64,000 nt of DNA from CALAGB01 sp963789565 (GCA_963789565.1 CAWBKX010000002.1:2914001-2978000); one strand, 5' to 3'. Positions 25,826-34,940 are shown, counted from the first letter of the stretch. Numbers and translations are program-made. Notes: generated by a model from the sequence alone, not told the origin.

Positions 25826-27742
25826 TTAGCTCGTCTTATGCCAGTTCTTCAGGTCGTAGGTGTCGCCGGTCCACTGCGTCGAAACTTTGCCCTCGATGTT
25901 ATTGGCAATGGCGCCGACGCTCTGGCGCGAGATCAAACCCAACTCGAAGACCTGATCCCAGGCCAGCTGGAAGATCTGCTTGAACAGCGGCGTGGACTTG
26001 CTCGGGTCCATCTCCTGCTGCACCTGATCATAGAGCTTGTCGAATTCTGGGTTGCTGATGCGAGCGTAGTTGTCCTGCGCCCACTGATTCTCCTTCTGCG
26101 CGATGTGTGTCGTGAGGTAGCGCTGCAGCCATAGGATCGGGAATGTGCTGGAGGCGCTGTTCGTGTACATCTCAAGATCCGCGTAGAAGTGGTTGGTCGT
26201 TTGCTCGTTGCCTGGGTCACCAGAGAAATAGACTGAGGCATCAATCGACTTGATCTCGATCTCCACACCAATCTTGCCCAGCGACTGCTTGACGATCTCC
26301 TGATTCTTTTGACGCACCGAGTTGACCGACGTCTGATATGTCCAGTGCAGATCACGGCCATTCAGAGATCGGACGTTGCCGTTCATGGTGGCGCCAGCCT
26401 TGTCGAGCAACGCCGCCGCCTGGTCCAGGTCGTAGGTGAACTTGAGGTCCGGCAACAGGGGCGGGTTCTGATTCTCTACGTACGGCGTCGCCTTACCGCC
26501 ACGGCCGTAGAGCTGTGTCGCGATGGAATCACGGTCAACGGCCATGTTCAGCGCCTGACGTACTTCCAGCACCTTGAAGTGCGGATGTGGCACGTCCTTG
26601 TTGGCCTTCTGGCCGCCCTGATCGGTGTTGGGATCGGAGTGGTTGATGAGCAGCTTCTCAGTGCCACTGCCTGGCCAGGTAATGAACTTGCCCAGATTCC
26701 CGGCCCCTTCGATCTGCTTCATGACCGCTTCTTCGACCTGGATGTTCCAGGCGTAGTCGACTTCACCGGACTGAATCACGGCACGAGACGCCGAGGTGGC
26801 GTCGCCGCCGCCCTTCATGTTCACCTTGTCGAAATGCGGCTTGCCGGGATCCCAATAGTCCGCGAAGAGGGAGTACTGCACGTTGTCACCGGGAGCGAAG
26901 CTGTCGACTTTGAATGGGCCGGTGCCAATCGGCTTGAGATTGAATGGAGCCGTACGCGCTTTATCGCCGGTGTAATCCTGCATGATGTGCTTGGGGATGA
27001 TGACGCCGTCACCACCGTGGAACGGGGTGGCCCAGTCCGGATTCGGATTCTTGAAGGTGACCTTGATGGTGTATGGATCAACCGCCTCGACGGTGTCGAT
27101 CTGTTCGTAGTCGCCGGACGTGGTCGCGGCAACCTTCTCGTCGGTGACCCACTGCCAGGTGAAGACGACGTCATCAGCTGTGAAATCTTGGCCATCGTGC
27201 CATTTCACGCCCTGACGCAGCTTGTAGGTAACGGTCGTGCCATCCTCGGAGACGCCGTTCCCAACCGACGGGGCTTCGACAGCCAGGACTGGAACGACCT
27301 TGCCATCTGCATCGAAGTCGGTCAGTGGCTCGAGGCAGACGCGCGCTGCATCAAAGTCCTTGGTGCCGGACGACAGGTGACAGTTCAAAATGGTCGGCGC
27401 TTGCCACCAGAGCAGGCGCAATTCGCCGTCGCCGCCGCGTGGACCAGCCGCGGCCGTCGTGGCGGACGAGGCCGCTGTCGCTTCTGGGGTCGAGGCCGAC
27501 GTGCTCGCGGCAGACGCAGCGGACGTTGCCGCGGGCGTCGTGCCACCACTGCTAGATGTCGATGTGGATGCAGACGACGTGGTCGGTGTTGATTTGCTGG
27601 AGCTACCGCATGCCGCCAGCAACGCGGCGATGGCTGGCGCACTCAAGCCCAATGCGACCGCGCGCTTGAGCACTGCGCGACGGCTGAGCGATCCACTCGT
27701 GGCCGCTCGCATCAGATCATTAAATCGAGGGTCCTGATTCAT
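25826..27742 (-). CDS. Family-5 (peptide/nickel-type) substrate-binding lipoprotein, paralogue A
   Basis: 638 residues. The N-terminus has a twin-arginine motif (SRRAVLK, 20-26), a hydrophobic core and the lipobox LAAC with Cys45, so it is a Tat-exported, lipid-anchored protein. A Ser/Thr/Ala linker (46-105) follows. Then comes the SBP_bac_5 domain: LRLLWWQAPTILNCHLSSGT, the DGKVVPVLAVEAPS region, YKLRQGVKWHDGQDFTADDV, and LVLDQ-like C-terminal strands. Such proteins bind oligopeptides, opines or similar solutes and hand them to an ABC permease. AGGAGGAG lies 7 nt upstream. There are two further paralogues in tandem and no permease gene. Confidence 0.92.
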   Translation of the reverse strand: MNQDPRFNDLMRAATSGSLSRRAVLKRAVALGLSAPAIAALLAACGSSSKSTPTTSSASTSTSSSGGTTPAATSAASAASTSASTPEATAASSATTAAAGPRGGDGELRLLWWQAPTILNCHLSSGTKDFDAARVCLEPLTDFDADGKVVPVLAVEAPSVGNGVSEDGTTVTYKLRQGVKWHDGQDFTADDVVFTWQWVTDEKVAATTSGDYEQIDTVEAVDPYTIKVTFKNPNPDWATPFHGGDGVIIPKHIMQDYTGDKARTAPFNLKPIGTGPFKVDSFAPGDNVQYSLFADYWDPGKPHFDKVNMKGGGDATSASRAVIQSGEVDYAWNIQVEEAVMKQIEGAGNLGKFITWPGSGTEKLLINHSDPNTDQGGQKANKDVPHPHFKVLEVRQALNMAVDRDSIATQLYGRGGKATPYVENQNPPLLPDLKFTYDLDQAAALLDKAGATMNGNVRSLNGRDLHWTYQTSVNSVRQKNQEIVKQSLGKIGVEIEIKSIDASVYFSGDPGNEQTTNHFYADLEMYTNSASSTFPILWLQRYLTTHIAQKENQWAQDNYARISNPEFDKLYDQVQQEMDPSKSTPLFKQIFQLAWDQVFELGLISRQSVGAIANNIEGKVSTQWTGDTYDLKNWHKTS

Positions 27743-28009
27743 GTCAATCTCCTCCTGCTACCCGGACCGCCGGGCTCAGTTGTCCCACGATAGCGAGACA
27801 TGGTGTCGAGTCATTTCCCAGGGTTGTCGTTAGGTGAGGTGTTTACGATGACGCAGTGCCCCGACGTGTTCGGCGCACCGTCGCGCGGGCGCTCCTCCCT
27901 CCGTCTAGTCGCGCTCACAAGTTCAGGCATCAATCGCGCTTCACCGAGTACGGATAGCGCTATTCCTGGGACGCTGTCCGACCGATGGCTCTCTGGATCG
28001 TTGCCCGTA
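27743..28009 (-). promoter_or_regulatory. Long 5' leader of SBP paralogue A
   Basis: The predicted transcript start lies near 28009, giving a leader of about 267 nt. A stable hairpin (CCCGG 27761-27765 with CCGGG 27770-27774, loop of 4) ends 4 nt before the AGGAGGAG ribosome site. A 23-nt block at 27880-27902 matches the leader of paralogue B at 30472-30494 in 20 positions, at nearly the same distance from the start codon. No known riboswitch class was recognised. Confidence 0.5.
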
Positions 28010-28015
28010 ATATCG

Positions 28016-28044
28016 AAGATACCCGATGCGACTTATTTACGCAA
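28016..28044 (-). promoter_or_regulatory. Promoter of SBP paralogue A
   Basis: Reading leftward: -35 TTGCGT (28039-28044), 17 bp, -10 TATCTT (28016-28021). The same arrangement, hexamers and spacing occur upstream of paralogues B and C, which strongly supports it. Confidence 0.7.
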
Positions 28045-28055
28045 GCAGGCATTCC

Positions 28056-28068
28056 ATTGACAGTCAAT
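28056..28068. promoter_or_regulatory. Palindromic operator upstream of SBP A promoter
   Basis: ATTGACAGTCAAT is a perfect 6-bp inverted repeat around one base, 11 bp upstream of the -35 box. The paralogue B promoter has TTGACCGTCAA in nearly the same place. It is a likely activator or repressor site. Confidence 0.55.
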
Positions 28069-28344
28069 ATATGCAATAGACGAACAAGCGCGAGAGAATT
28101 TGCGCGTTCGTCAACCACCTGAATGGACACCCGTGGCGGACGTGGATAGTGGATAGAGGTGGGCGTATGAATGAAGAAGCCGTGCTCGCTATGGTGGTGG
28201 GGTTCTTGATCCAGAGAGTGAGAATTGGAGTGAGACTAACCTCGCCCCTGTGAATCCCTCCGATCTTGAGCCCGTCCAACTGTCTTTAGCCCGCCACCAC
28301 AGGCCAACGGCCTATCACTGGACGCATCACCGTGCCAACGCGCG

Positions 28345-28375
28345 GGAAACGGGGCGCCCGAGACGCCCCGTTTCC
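28345..28375 (-). terminator. Terminator hairpin of SBP unit B
   Basis: GGAAACGGGGCG (28345-28356) pairs with CGCCCCGTTTCC (28364-28375) over the loop CCCGAGA, 32 nt past the gene B stop. It is homologous to the hairpin behind paralogue A. Confidence 0.75.
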
Positions 28376-28407
28376 ATCGAATGGCTGGCGTGAAATGACG
28401 CTTCGCG

Positions 28408-30330
28408 TTAGCTCGTCTTGTGCCACTCCTTCAAGTCGAAGGTGTCGCCGGTCCACTGGTTCGTGTTCTTACCCTCGATCTTGTTGCTGATGGCGCCCAC
28501 ACTCTGACGCGAGATCAAACCCAACTCGAAGACTTGATCCCAGCTCAGTTGGAACATCTGCTTGAAGAGTGCCGCGGACTTGCTCGGGTCCATCTCCTGC
28601 GCCACCTGGTTGAACAGTGCGTCAAAATCTGGGCTATTGATGCGCTGGACGTTGTCTTCGGCCCACTGGTTGGCTTTCTGCGCGATCTTCGTCGAGAGAT
28701 AGCGGTTGAACCAAATGATCGGGAAGGGACTGGAGGAGGCGTTCGTGTACATCTGCAGATCGACGTAGAAATGGTTAAGGGTTTGTTCGTTGCCCGGATC
28801 ACCAGAGAAGAAGACCGAGGCGTCGACCGACTTGATCTCGATCTCCACACCGATCTTGCCGAGCGATTGCTTGACGATCTCCTGATTCTTCTGTCGCACC
28901 GAATTGACCGAGGTCGAATACGTCCAGTGGAGGTCACGACCGTTCAGAGATCGGACGTTGCCGTTCATCGCCGCGCCGGCCTTGTCGAGCAACGCCGCCG
29001 CTTGGTCCAGGTCATAGGTGTATTTGAGATCGGGCAACAGGTCCGGATTCTGACTGTCGACGTATGGCACCGCTTTGCCACCACGACCGTACAGTTGTGT
29101 GGCGATTGAGTCGCGATCGACCGAGAGATTGAGTGCCTGGCGCACTTCCAGCACCTTGAAGTGCGGGTGCGGCACGTCCTTGTTCGACTTCTCGCCGTCT
29201 TTCTCGGTGAGAGGATCGGACCAGTTGATCTCGAGCCGCTCTGTGCCCCCGCCGGGCGTGGTGGTGAACTTGCCCAGATTGCCGGCCCCTTCGATCTGCT
29301 TCAAGACCGCTTCTTCAACCTGGATATTCCAGGCGTAGTCGACCTCGCCAGTCTGAATTACGGCACGTGCCGCGGACGTGGCGTCGCCGCCGCCCTTCAT
29401 GTTCACCGTGTCGAAGTGAGGCTTGCCGGCATCCCAATAGTCCGCGAAGAGGGAGTACTGAGCGTTGTCGCCGGGGGTGAAGCTGTCGACCTTGAACGGG
29501 CCGGTGCCGATCGGCTTGAGGTTAAACGGGGCGTTGCGCGCTTTATCTCCGGTGAAGTCCTGCATGATGTGCTTGGGGATGATGACACCATCGCCACCAT
29601 GGAAGGGCGTGAACCAGTCCGGGTTCGGATTCTTGAAGGTGACCTTCACCGTATGCGCATCAACGGCTTCGACGTTGGTGATCTGATCGTAGTCACCGGA
29701 TGTGGTCGCGGCGACCTTGGGATCGGTGACCCACTGCCAGGTGAAAACGACGTCGTCAGCGGTGAAATCCTCGCCGTCGTGCCACTTGACCCCTTGACGC
29801 AGCTTGTAGGTGACCGATGTGCCATCCTCGGCGACGCCGTTGCCGAGGGAAGGAGCTTCCGCCGCCAGAATTGGTACGACTTTGCCGCTAGCGTCGAACT
29901 CTGTCAATGGTTCGAGGCAGACGCGCGCTGCATCAAAGTCCTTGGTGCCGGATGAGAGGTGACAGTTCAAAATCGTCGGAGCCTGCCACCAGAGGAGTCG
30001 GAGCTCGCCATCGCCGCCGCTCGGACCGGCCGCGGCGGTCGTGGCGGTCGTGGCTGCCGTGGCCTCGGGAGTTGAGGCGGACGTGCTCGCGGCGGATGCC
30101 GCCGACGTTGCCGCGGGCGTCGTGCCACCGGTGCTGGAGGTTGCCGTCGATGTCGATGCAGACGACGTGGTCGGCGTCGACTTGTTGGAGCTACCGCATG
30201 CCGCAAGCAGGGCGCTGATGGCGGGAGCACTCAAGCCCAACGCGACCGCGCGCTTGAGCACCGCGCGCCGGCTGAGCGATCCACTCGTCGCCGCTTGCAT
30301 CAGGTCACTAAATCGAGAGTCCTGACTCAT
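28408..30330 (-). CDS. Family-5 substrate-binding lipoprotein, paralogue B
   Basis: 640 residues, highly similar to paralogue A along its whole length. It has the same Tat motif (SRRAVLK), the same lipobox Cys45 and the same Ser/Thr/Ala linker of about 60 residues. Differences cluster in the likely ligand-binding half (for example TTTPGGGTERLEINWSDPLT against TWPGSGTEKLLINHSDPNT), which suggests divergent ligand choice. Upstream hairpin, AGGAGGAG site, promoter, operator and terminator are all homologous to those of A. The whole transcription unit was therefore duplicated. Confidence 0.92.
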   Translation of the reverse strand: MSQDSRFSDLMQAATSGSLSRRAVLKRAVALGLSAPAISALLAACGSSNKSTPTTSSASTSTATSSTGGTTPAATSAASAASTSASTPEATAATTATTAAAGPSGGDGELRLLWWQAPTILNCHLSSGTKDFDAARVCLEPLTEFDASGKVVPILAAEAPSLGNGVAEDGTSVTYKLRQGVKWHDGEDFTADDVVFTWQWVTDPKVAATTSGDYDQITNVEAVDAHTVKVTFKNPNPDWFTPFHGGDGVIIPKHIMQDFTGDKARNAPFNLKPIGTGPFKVDSFTPGDNAQYSLFADYWDAGKPHFDTVNMKGGGDATSAARAVIQTGEVDYAWNIQVEEAVLKQIEGAGNLGKFTTTPGGGTERLEINWSDPLTEKDGEKSNKDVPHPHFKVLEVRQALNLSVDRDSIATQLYGRGGKAVPYVDSQNPDLLPDLKYTYDLDQAAALLDKAGAAMNGNVRSLNGRDLHWTYSTSVNSVRQKNQEIVKQSLGKIGVEIEIKSVDASVFFSGDPGNEQTLNHFYVDLQMYTNASSSPFPIIWFNRYLSTKIAQKANQWAEDNVQRINSPDFDALFNQVAQEMDPSKSAALFKQMFQLSWDQVFELGLISRQSVGAISNKIEGKNTNQWTGDTFDLKEWHKTS

Positions 30331-30600
30331 GACAATCTCCTCCTGCTACCCGGACAGCCGGGTTCAATGTCCCTCTCACGTGGGACTTGTCGTCGAGTTA
30401 GGTTCCACGGTGGTTTCTTCGTGTGACGAGCACGACGCCGTCGCTCTCGGACAGCAAGGTCCGTCAGAACGGTCGCGCGGTTGCTTCTCCCTCCATTGCG
30501 GCACGCAACGAGATGTACGCACCAAACACGATTCGCCGTGTACGGGTAGCGTCGTGAAGGGCGCTATCCGCCTGAAGGTTCTAATTGATGATTGCTTGTG
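30331..30600 (-). promoter_or_regulatory. Long 5' leader of SBP paralogue B
   Basis: About 270 nt. A hairpin (CCCGG 30349-30353, loop ACAG, CCGGG 30358-30362) stands 4 nt before the ribosome site, as in A. The block at 30472-30494 is shared with leader A. The rest has diverged. Confidence 0.5.
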
Positions 30601-30606
30601 ATATCG

Positions 30607-30635
30607 AAGATACCTGATGCGATTAATTTACGCAA
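30607..30635 (-). promoter_or_regulatory. Promoter of SBP paralogue B
   Basis: Leftward -35 TTGCGT (30630-30635), 17 bp, -10 TATCTT (30607-30612); the same as paralogue A. Confidence 0.7.
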
Positions 30636-30647
30636 GCACGCGTTATA

Positions 30648-30658
30648 TTGACCGTCAA
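30648..30658. promoter_or_regulatory. Palindromic operator upstream of SBP B promoter
   Basis: TTGACCGTCAA, a perfect 5-bp inverted repeat, lies 12 bp upstream of the -35 box. It matches the operator of paralogue A except at the central base and the flank. Confidence 0.55.
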
Positions 30659-30802
30659 GGTATGCCTTACGAGGAGGAATGCCTGTAAGCGCGCGCGTTT
30701 GTCGCGGACGGGAGATTGACATTTTGACCGGTGGACATCAGCGCCAACGTCTTACGCCGTCTCGGGGTATCTGTTTGGTGGTGATGGACGGACGGTGTAA
30801 CG

Positions 30803-30831
30803 AAAAACGGGGTGGGAATTAACCCACCCCG
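30803..30831 (-). terminator. Terminator of SBP unit C
   Basis: CGGGGTGGG (30808-30816) pairs with CCCACCCCG (30823-30831) over a 6-nt loop. Read leftward it is followed by TTTTT (30803-30807). It lies 37 nt past the gene C stop and is a strong factor-independent terminator. Confidence 0.85.
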
Positions 30832-30868
30832 ATCGCCTGTGCGATGCCTATGTTCTGGAGATGTGAGC

Positions 30869-32788
30869 TTAGCTCTTCATCGACCAGTTCTTGATGTCAT
30901 AGGTGCCATAGGTCCACTGGCTTGGCTGCTGGCCTTCCAGCTTGTTGCTGACGGCGGCGACATTCTGTCGCGCGATCAGACCCAGCTCGAATACCTGATC
31001 CCAGACCAACTGCATGATCTGCTTGAACAACGGTGTCGACTTGCTTGGATCCATCTCTTGCGCCACCTGGTTGTACAGCTTGTCGAAGTCTGGGTTGTTG
31101 ATGCGAGCGTAGTTGTTGCCCGACCACTGGTTCTCTTTCTGTGCGATCTGCGTTGACAGATAGCGCTGGAACCAGAGGATCGGGAACGGGCTCGATGGTG
31201 AGTTCGTGTACATCTCCAGGTCGGCGTAGAAGTGGTTGGTCGTTTGCTCGTTGCCCGGATCTCCCGAGAAGTAGACCGAGGCGTCGATCGACTTGATGTC
31301 GATCTGAATGCCGATCTTACCGAGCGACTGCTTGACGATCTCCTGGTTCTTCTGACGCACCGAGTTGACCGACGTCTGGTAGGTCCAGTGCAGGTCACGA
31401 CCGTTGAGATTGCGGACGCTACCGCTCATCTTAGCGCCTGCATCGTCCAGAAGTGATCCCGCCTTGTCGAGGTCGAAGGTGTAGTTGATGCCATCCGGGA
31501 AGATGGTGTTGACCATGTTCTGCACGAACGGCGTCGCCTTGCCGCCACGACCGTAGAGCTGCGTCGCAACCGAGTCGCGGTCGACAGACATGTTGAGAGC
31601 CTGTCGGACCTTGAGATCCTTGAAATGCGGATGCGGCACGTCCTTGTTGGACTTCTGGCCGCCCTGGTCGGTCTCTGGGTCGGAGAAGTTGATCAGCAGT
31701 TTCTCGGTACCGCCTCCGGCCCAGGTGATGAACTTGCCCAGATTACCGGAGCTCTCGATCTGCTTCATGACTGCTTCTTCGGTCTGGATGTTCCAGGCGT
31801 AGTCGACCTCACCCGACTGGATCGCGGCACGTGCCGCGGATGTGGCGTCGCCGCCACCCTTCATTGTGATCTTGTCGAAGTGCGGTTTGCCGTCATCCCA
31901 GTAGTCGTTATTGATTGAGTAGACGACCGTGTCGCCAGGCGTGAAGCTGTCGACCTTGTACGGACCGGTGCCGACTGGCTTGAGATTGAACGGTGCCGTT
32001 CGGGCCTTGTCGCCGGTGTAGTCCTGCATGATGTGCTTCGGGAGAATGACACCCTCGCCCGAGCGGAATGGGGTGAACCAGTCCGGGTTCGGCTGCTTGA
32101 AGGTGATCTTCACCGTGTGTGGATCGACTGCCTCGACCGTGTCGATAGACTCGTAGTTACCCTCGGTTGTCGCGGCAACTGCGGTGTCGGTCACCCAGGT
32201 GAACGTGAAGGCGACGTCTTCGGCCGTGAAATCCTGGCCGTCGTGCCATTTCACGCCCTCACGCAGCTTGTAGGTGACCGACGTGCCATCCTCGGCAACA
32301 CCATTGCCGAGCGCCGGGACTTCACTCGCCAGCACGGGGATCATCGTGCCGTCGGCGAGCGTCTCCACCAATGGCTCGAGAACAACGCGCGTGGCGTCGA
32401 AGTCCTTGGTTCCGGACGAGAGGTGGCAGTTCAGAATGGTCGGTGCCTGCCACCAGAGAAGACGAAGCTCGCCGCCTCCGCCGCGCTGTCCGGTCGATCC
32501 GCTCGTCGCGGTCGAGCCTGCAGCGCTGGTCGCGGTCGACGCGCCAGGGGTCCCCTCGCTGCTCGAAGTGCTCGTCGACGTGCTGCCGGATCCGCCCGAG
32601 CTTGTGCTCGTGCTGGCGGACGTCGCGGCTGGAGTGTTGTTGTTCGAGCTTCCGCACGCGGCCAGGAGCGCCGCGATGGCCGGAGCGCTCAACCCCAGCG
32701 CCACGCCCTTCTTCAGAACACTGCGACGGCTGAGACGGCCGCTCTGGGCCGCGCTCATCAATTCTTCGAACTTGGAGTTCGGGTTCAC
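30869..32788 (-). CDS. Family-5 substrate-binding lipoprotein, paralogue C
   Basis: 639 residues from the GTG at 32786-32788, chosen because AGGAGGAG lies 5 nt before it. It has a Tat motif SRRSVLK, lipobox LAAC with Cys45, and a Ser/Thr/Gly linker. The SBP_bac_5 domain includes LREGVKWHDGQDFTAEDVAF. It is more distant from A and B than they are from each other, but collinear without large gaps. Its promoter hexamers and the hairpin before the ribosome site are shared with A and B. The TTGAC-N-GTCAA operator was not found. As with the others, no transporter subunits are encoded nearby. Confidence 0.92.
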   Translation of the reverse strand: MNPNSKFEELMSAAQSGRLSRRSVLKKGVALGLSAPAIAALLAACGSSNNNTPAATSASTSTSSGGSGSTSTSTSSSEGTPGASTATSAAGSTATSGSTGQRGGGGELRLLWWQAPTILNCHLSSGTKDFDATRVVLEPLVETLADGTMIPVLASEVPALGNGVAEDGTSVTYKLREGVKWHDGQDFTAEDVAFTFTWVTDTAVAATTEGNYESIDTVEAVDPHTVKITFKQPNPDWFTPFRSGEGVILPKHIMQDYTGDKARTAPFNLKPVGTGPYKVDSFTPGDTVVYSINNDYWDDGKPHFDKITMKGGGDATSAARAAIQSGEVDYAWNIQTEEAVMKQIESSGNLGKFITWAGGGTEKLLINFSDPETDQGGQKSNKDVPHPHFKDLKVRQALNMSVDRDSVATQLYGRGGKATPFVQNMVNTIFPDGINYTFDLDKAGSLLDDAGAKMSGSVRNLNGRDLHWTYQTSVNSVRQKNQEIVKQSLGKIGIQIDIKSIDASVYFSGDPGNEQTTNHFYADLEMYTNSPSSPFPILWFQRYLSTQIAQKENQWSGNNYARINNPDFDKLYNQVAQEMDPSKSTPLFKQIMQLVWDQVFELGLIARQNVAAVSNKLEGQQPSQWTYGTYDIKNWSMKS

Positions 32789-33067
32789 GTGCTCTCCTCC
32801 TACAAGTGCTCGTACTCGAGCACACAGACCTGATGAGCCCTCCACCAGATGATGTCGGCGACCCACTGTCACGCTCTTCACGCTCCATCAAGCAGTCTGT
32901 CGCGAAGATCTGCTGAGCGCGAAAACAGTTGAATCGCGAGTGGAACCGACCTCCTATCGTTAACGGCCTGTACGAGATCGCCTCTGGATCTGGGTGCAGA
33001 TCTCGCTTCTTGATGGCGCTTACTGGCGGCCGACTCTGGTTGGGACATCTCATCAGGCAATTTACCA
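32789..33067 (-). promoter_or_regulatory. Long 5' leader of SBP paralogue C
   Basis: About 280 nt. A hairpin (GTGCTCG 32806-32812, loop TACT, CGAGCAC 32817-32823) ends just before AGGAGGAG. It has the same position and loop size as in A and B but an unrelated stem sequence. The 23-nt block of A and B is absent. Confidence 0.45.
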
Positions 33068-33073
33068 TCGCAG

Positions 33074-33102
33074 AAGATACCTAATCAGTGAATCCCGCGC
33101 AA
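33074..33102 (-). promoter_or_regulatory. Promoter of SBP paralogue C
   Basis: Leftward -35 TTGCGC (33097-33102), 17 bp, -10 TATCTT (33074-33079). Spacing and -10 are identical to those of paralogues A and B. Confidence 0.65.
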
Positions 33103-33803
33103 GTGAGTCCGGACATCTCGAAGTGGATTCCGGTGTGGACGCAGCGATGTGCACGACCAAATGGATTGTGAAGAGAGCGCATAGAGTAATTATAGTCAAA
33201 TTGCTCTAAACGCAGACACAGCACTGGCTATTGAGGAAAAGCGAAAAGCGTTCGCTCGTTGGTTGTGAAAACAGGAAACAGATCACCAGCCGAATTGAGC
33301 GGCATTCAATCCGAACATCTGGCATCATCCGCGATGAGCGGTCTAACGATCGTCTCGCAGACGGGCTTGTTTTGGCGGGTTCGACAAACGGCGCCTATGA
33401 AGGACGGTTGTGTCGTTCGCTCGCGCCCACAGGGTACAGGTGTATGCGGATAGACCGATTTCGCGCGTCGGGCGCGCGATCCTGCACAAATGAGCAACAA
33501 ATTTCCCGCCCGTTGTTGTGATGGCGGCATCATAGCACCTTCGCCGATGGGCGGTCAATTCAGCGTCAACCGATCCTCGCCTAAATCGTCGGTCTGAGCT
33601 TGTCGTACAGTCCGGGTTCCCGTCATTAGTTGGCACGACTCTTTATAATTCGCGGGGGAGAGAGCACGCGGATGGTTCAGTCTCTCCCTGCCCGGCTTTC
33701 AGACGGAATTCAGCCCCGATTCAGATTTTGCTTATGCGGCCGGGCGACCATGGGTCGGTAGTGACAAAGGATGCCGCCGGGCATTGTTGCCGGAGGATCC
33801 TCG
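33103..33803. other. Intergenic region between SBP C and HtrA
   Basis: About 700 bp with no convincing gene on either strand. A consensus -10 TATAAT lies at 33645-33650, 150 nt before the HtrA start, but no clear -35 accompanies it. The region is A/T-richer than its neighbours near 33180-33290. Confidence 0.4.
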
Positions 33804-34940
33804 ATGAGACGTCAGATCGCGCTGACTTCAGCTATTGGATTGCTGATCATTGCTCTTATTGGGGGCATGACCGGTGGACTGCTGCTGGGCGGCGTCGCGG
33901 GATATCTATACGGCCATCACCAGCGCACATCAACGCCCTCATCCGCGATACAGACCTCATCAAATTCCACGTCCGGTGACGGTCAGTCCGACGTGGCCAC
34001 CCAGACCAAAGACGCCATCGTCAGCAAAGTGAACCCCGCGGTGGTGACGATCGAGAACCAGGAGAAAGGTGCTGACGGCAACGAATTGACCGTCTCGATG
34101 GGGAGTGGCTTCATCATCGACTCCGAAGGGCATGTCGTGACCAACAACCACGTTGTTGATGGTGCGGACGCGTTAGTGGTCGTCACACTGGACGGCACGA
34201 AATCGGCGGCAACGTTGGTCGGAACCGATGCATTTCAGGATGTCGCCGTTATCAAGATGACCGGAAGCGTCCCGGCAACCGTCTCGTTCGGCGATTCGAA
34301 CGGTGTGCAACCAGGGCAAAGCATCATCGCGATCGGCAGTGCGCTCGGCGAATTTCGCAACACCGTGACCGATGGAATTATCGGTGGAGTTGATCGCAGT
34401 CTCGACACCGGTGACGGTTATCTGCTCGGCAACCTGATTCAGCACGATGCTCCGATCAATCCTGGCAATTCGGGTGGTCCCTTGCTAAATCTCCAGGGCG
34501 AAGTGGTCGGCATGAACACCGCGGTCGTACGTGGCGGATTCGGCCAACCAGGCGCCGAAGGACTCGGGTTCGCCATCGCCAGCAACACTGTGAAGTCGTA
34601 TGCCGACCAAATCATCAGCCAGGGGCAGATCGATCATCCATATGTAGGTGTAAGCTTCAGACCAACCACGGCGAGCGTTGACGATTTCGCATCCAACAGT
34701 TCCGGTGCGATCACGATCGTCGACATCGTCTCGGACGGCCCCGCCGATCGGGCGGGATTGGTTCCCGGCGACGTCATCGTTTCGGTGGACGGCACGACGC
34801 TCGACAGCGAGCATCAATTCCTGAACGAGGTATACAAGCACAATCCAGGAGATACCGTCACGCTTTCCGTGCGGCATCAGGATGGCACGCAAGACGAGGT
34901 CAAAGTGACCCTGGACAAACGACCGGCTTCCACAACCTGA
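33804..34940 (+). CDS. HtrA/DegP-like membrane-anchored serine protease
   Basis: 378 residues from the ATG at 33804, which has GGAGG 7 nt upstream (33792-33796). Residues 5-36 form a membrane anchor with a Ser/Thr-rich linker to about 65. The trypsin-like domain has His116 (TNNHVVDG), Asp146 (QDVAVIK) and Ser223 (NPGNSGGPLL). One PDZ domain (about 280-375, SDGPADRAGLVPGDVIVSVDG) follows. It would degrade or refold damaged extracytoplasmic proteins. The sigma/anti-sigma pair downstream fits an envelope-stress cluster. Confidence 0.95.
   Translation: MRRQIALTSAIGLLIIALIGGMTGGLLLGGVAGYLYGHHQRTSTPSSAIQTSSNSTSGDGQSDVATQTKDAIVSKVNPAVVTIENQEKGADGNELTVSMGSGFIIDSEGHVVTNNHVVDGADALVVVTLDGTKSAATLVGTDAFQDVAVIKMTGSVPATVSFGDSNGVQPGQSIIAIGSALGEFRNTVTDGIIGGVDRSLDTGDGYLLGNLIQHDAPINPGNSGGPLLNLQGEVVGMNTAVVRGGFGQPGAEGLGFAIASNTVKSYADQIISQGQIDHPYVGVSFRPTTASVDDFASNSSGAITIVDIVSDGPADRAGLVPGDVIVSVDGTTLDSEHQFLNEVYKHNPGDTVTLSVRHQDGTQDEVKVTLDKRPASTT

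Noticed and set aside
26309..29955. Long frames antisense to the substrate-binding protein genes (26309-27592, 29161-29955)
   Set aside because: They mirror each other only because the sense genes are paralogues. Start sites lack ribosome signals and the products show no family features.
30472..30494. T-box antiterminator in the SBP B leader (CAACCGCG resembles the ACCGCG part of the motif)
   Set aside because: The TGGN element that pairs with the tRNA end is absent, leader A changes the same bases, and no specifier-loop architecture was recognised.
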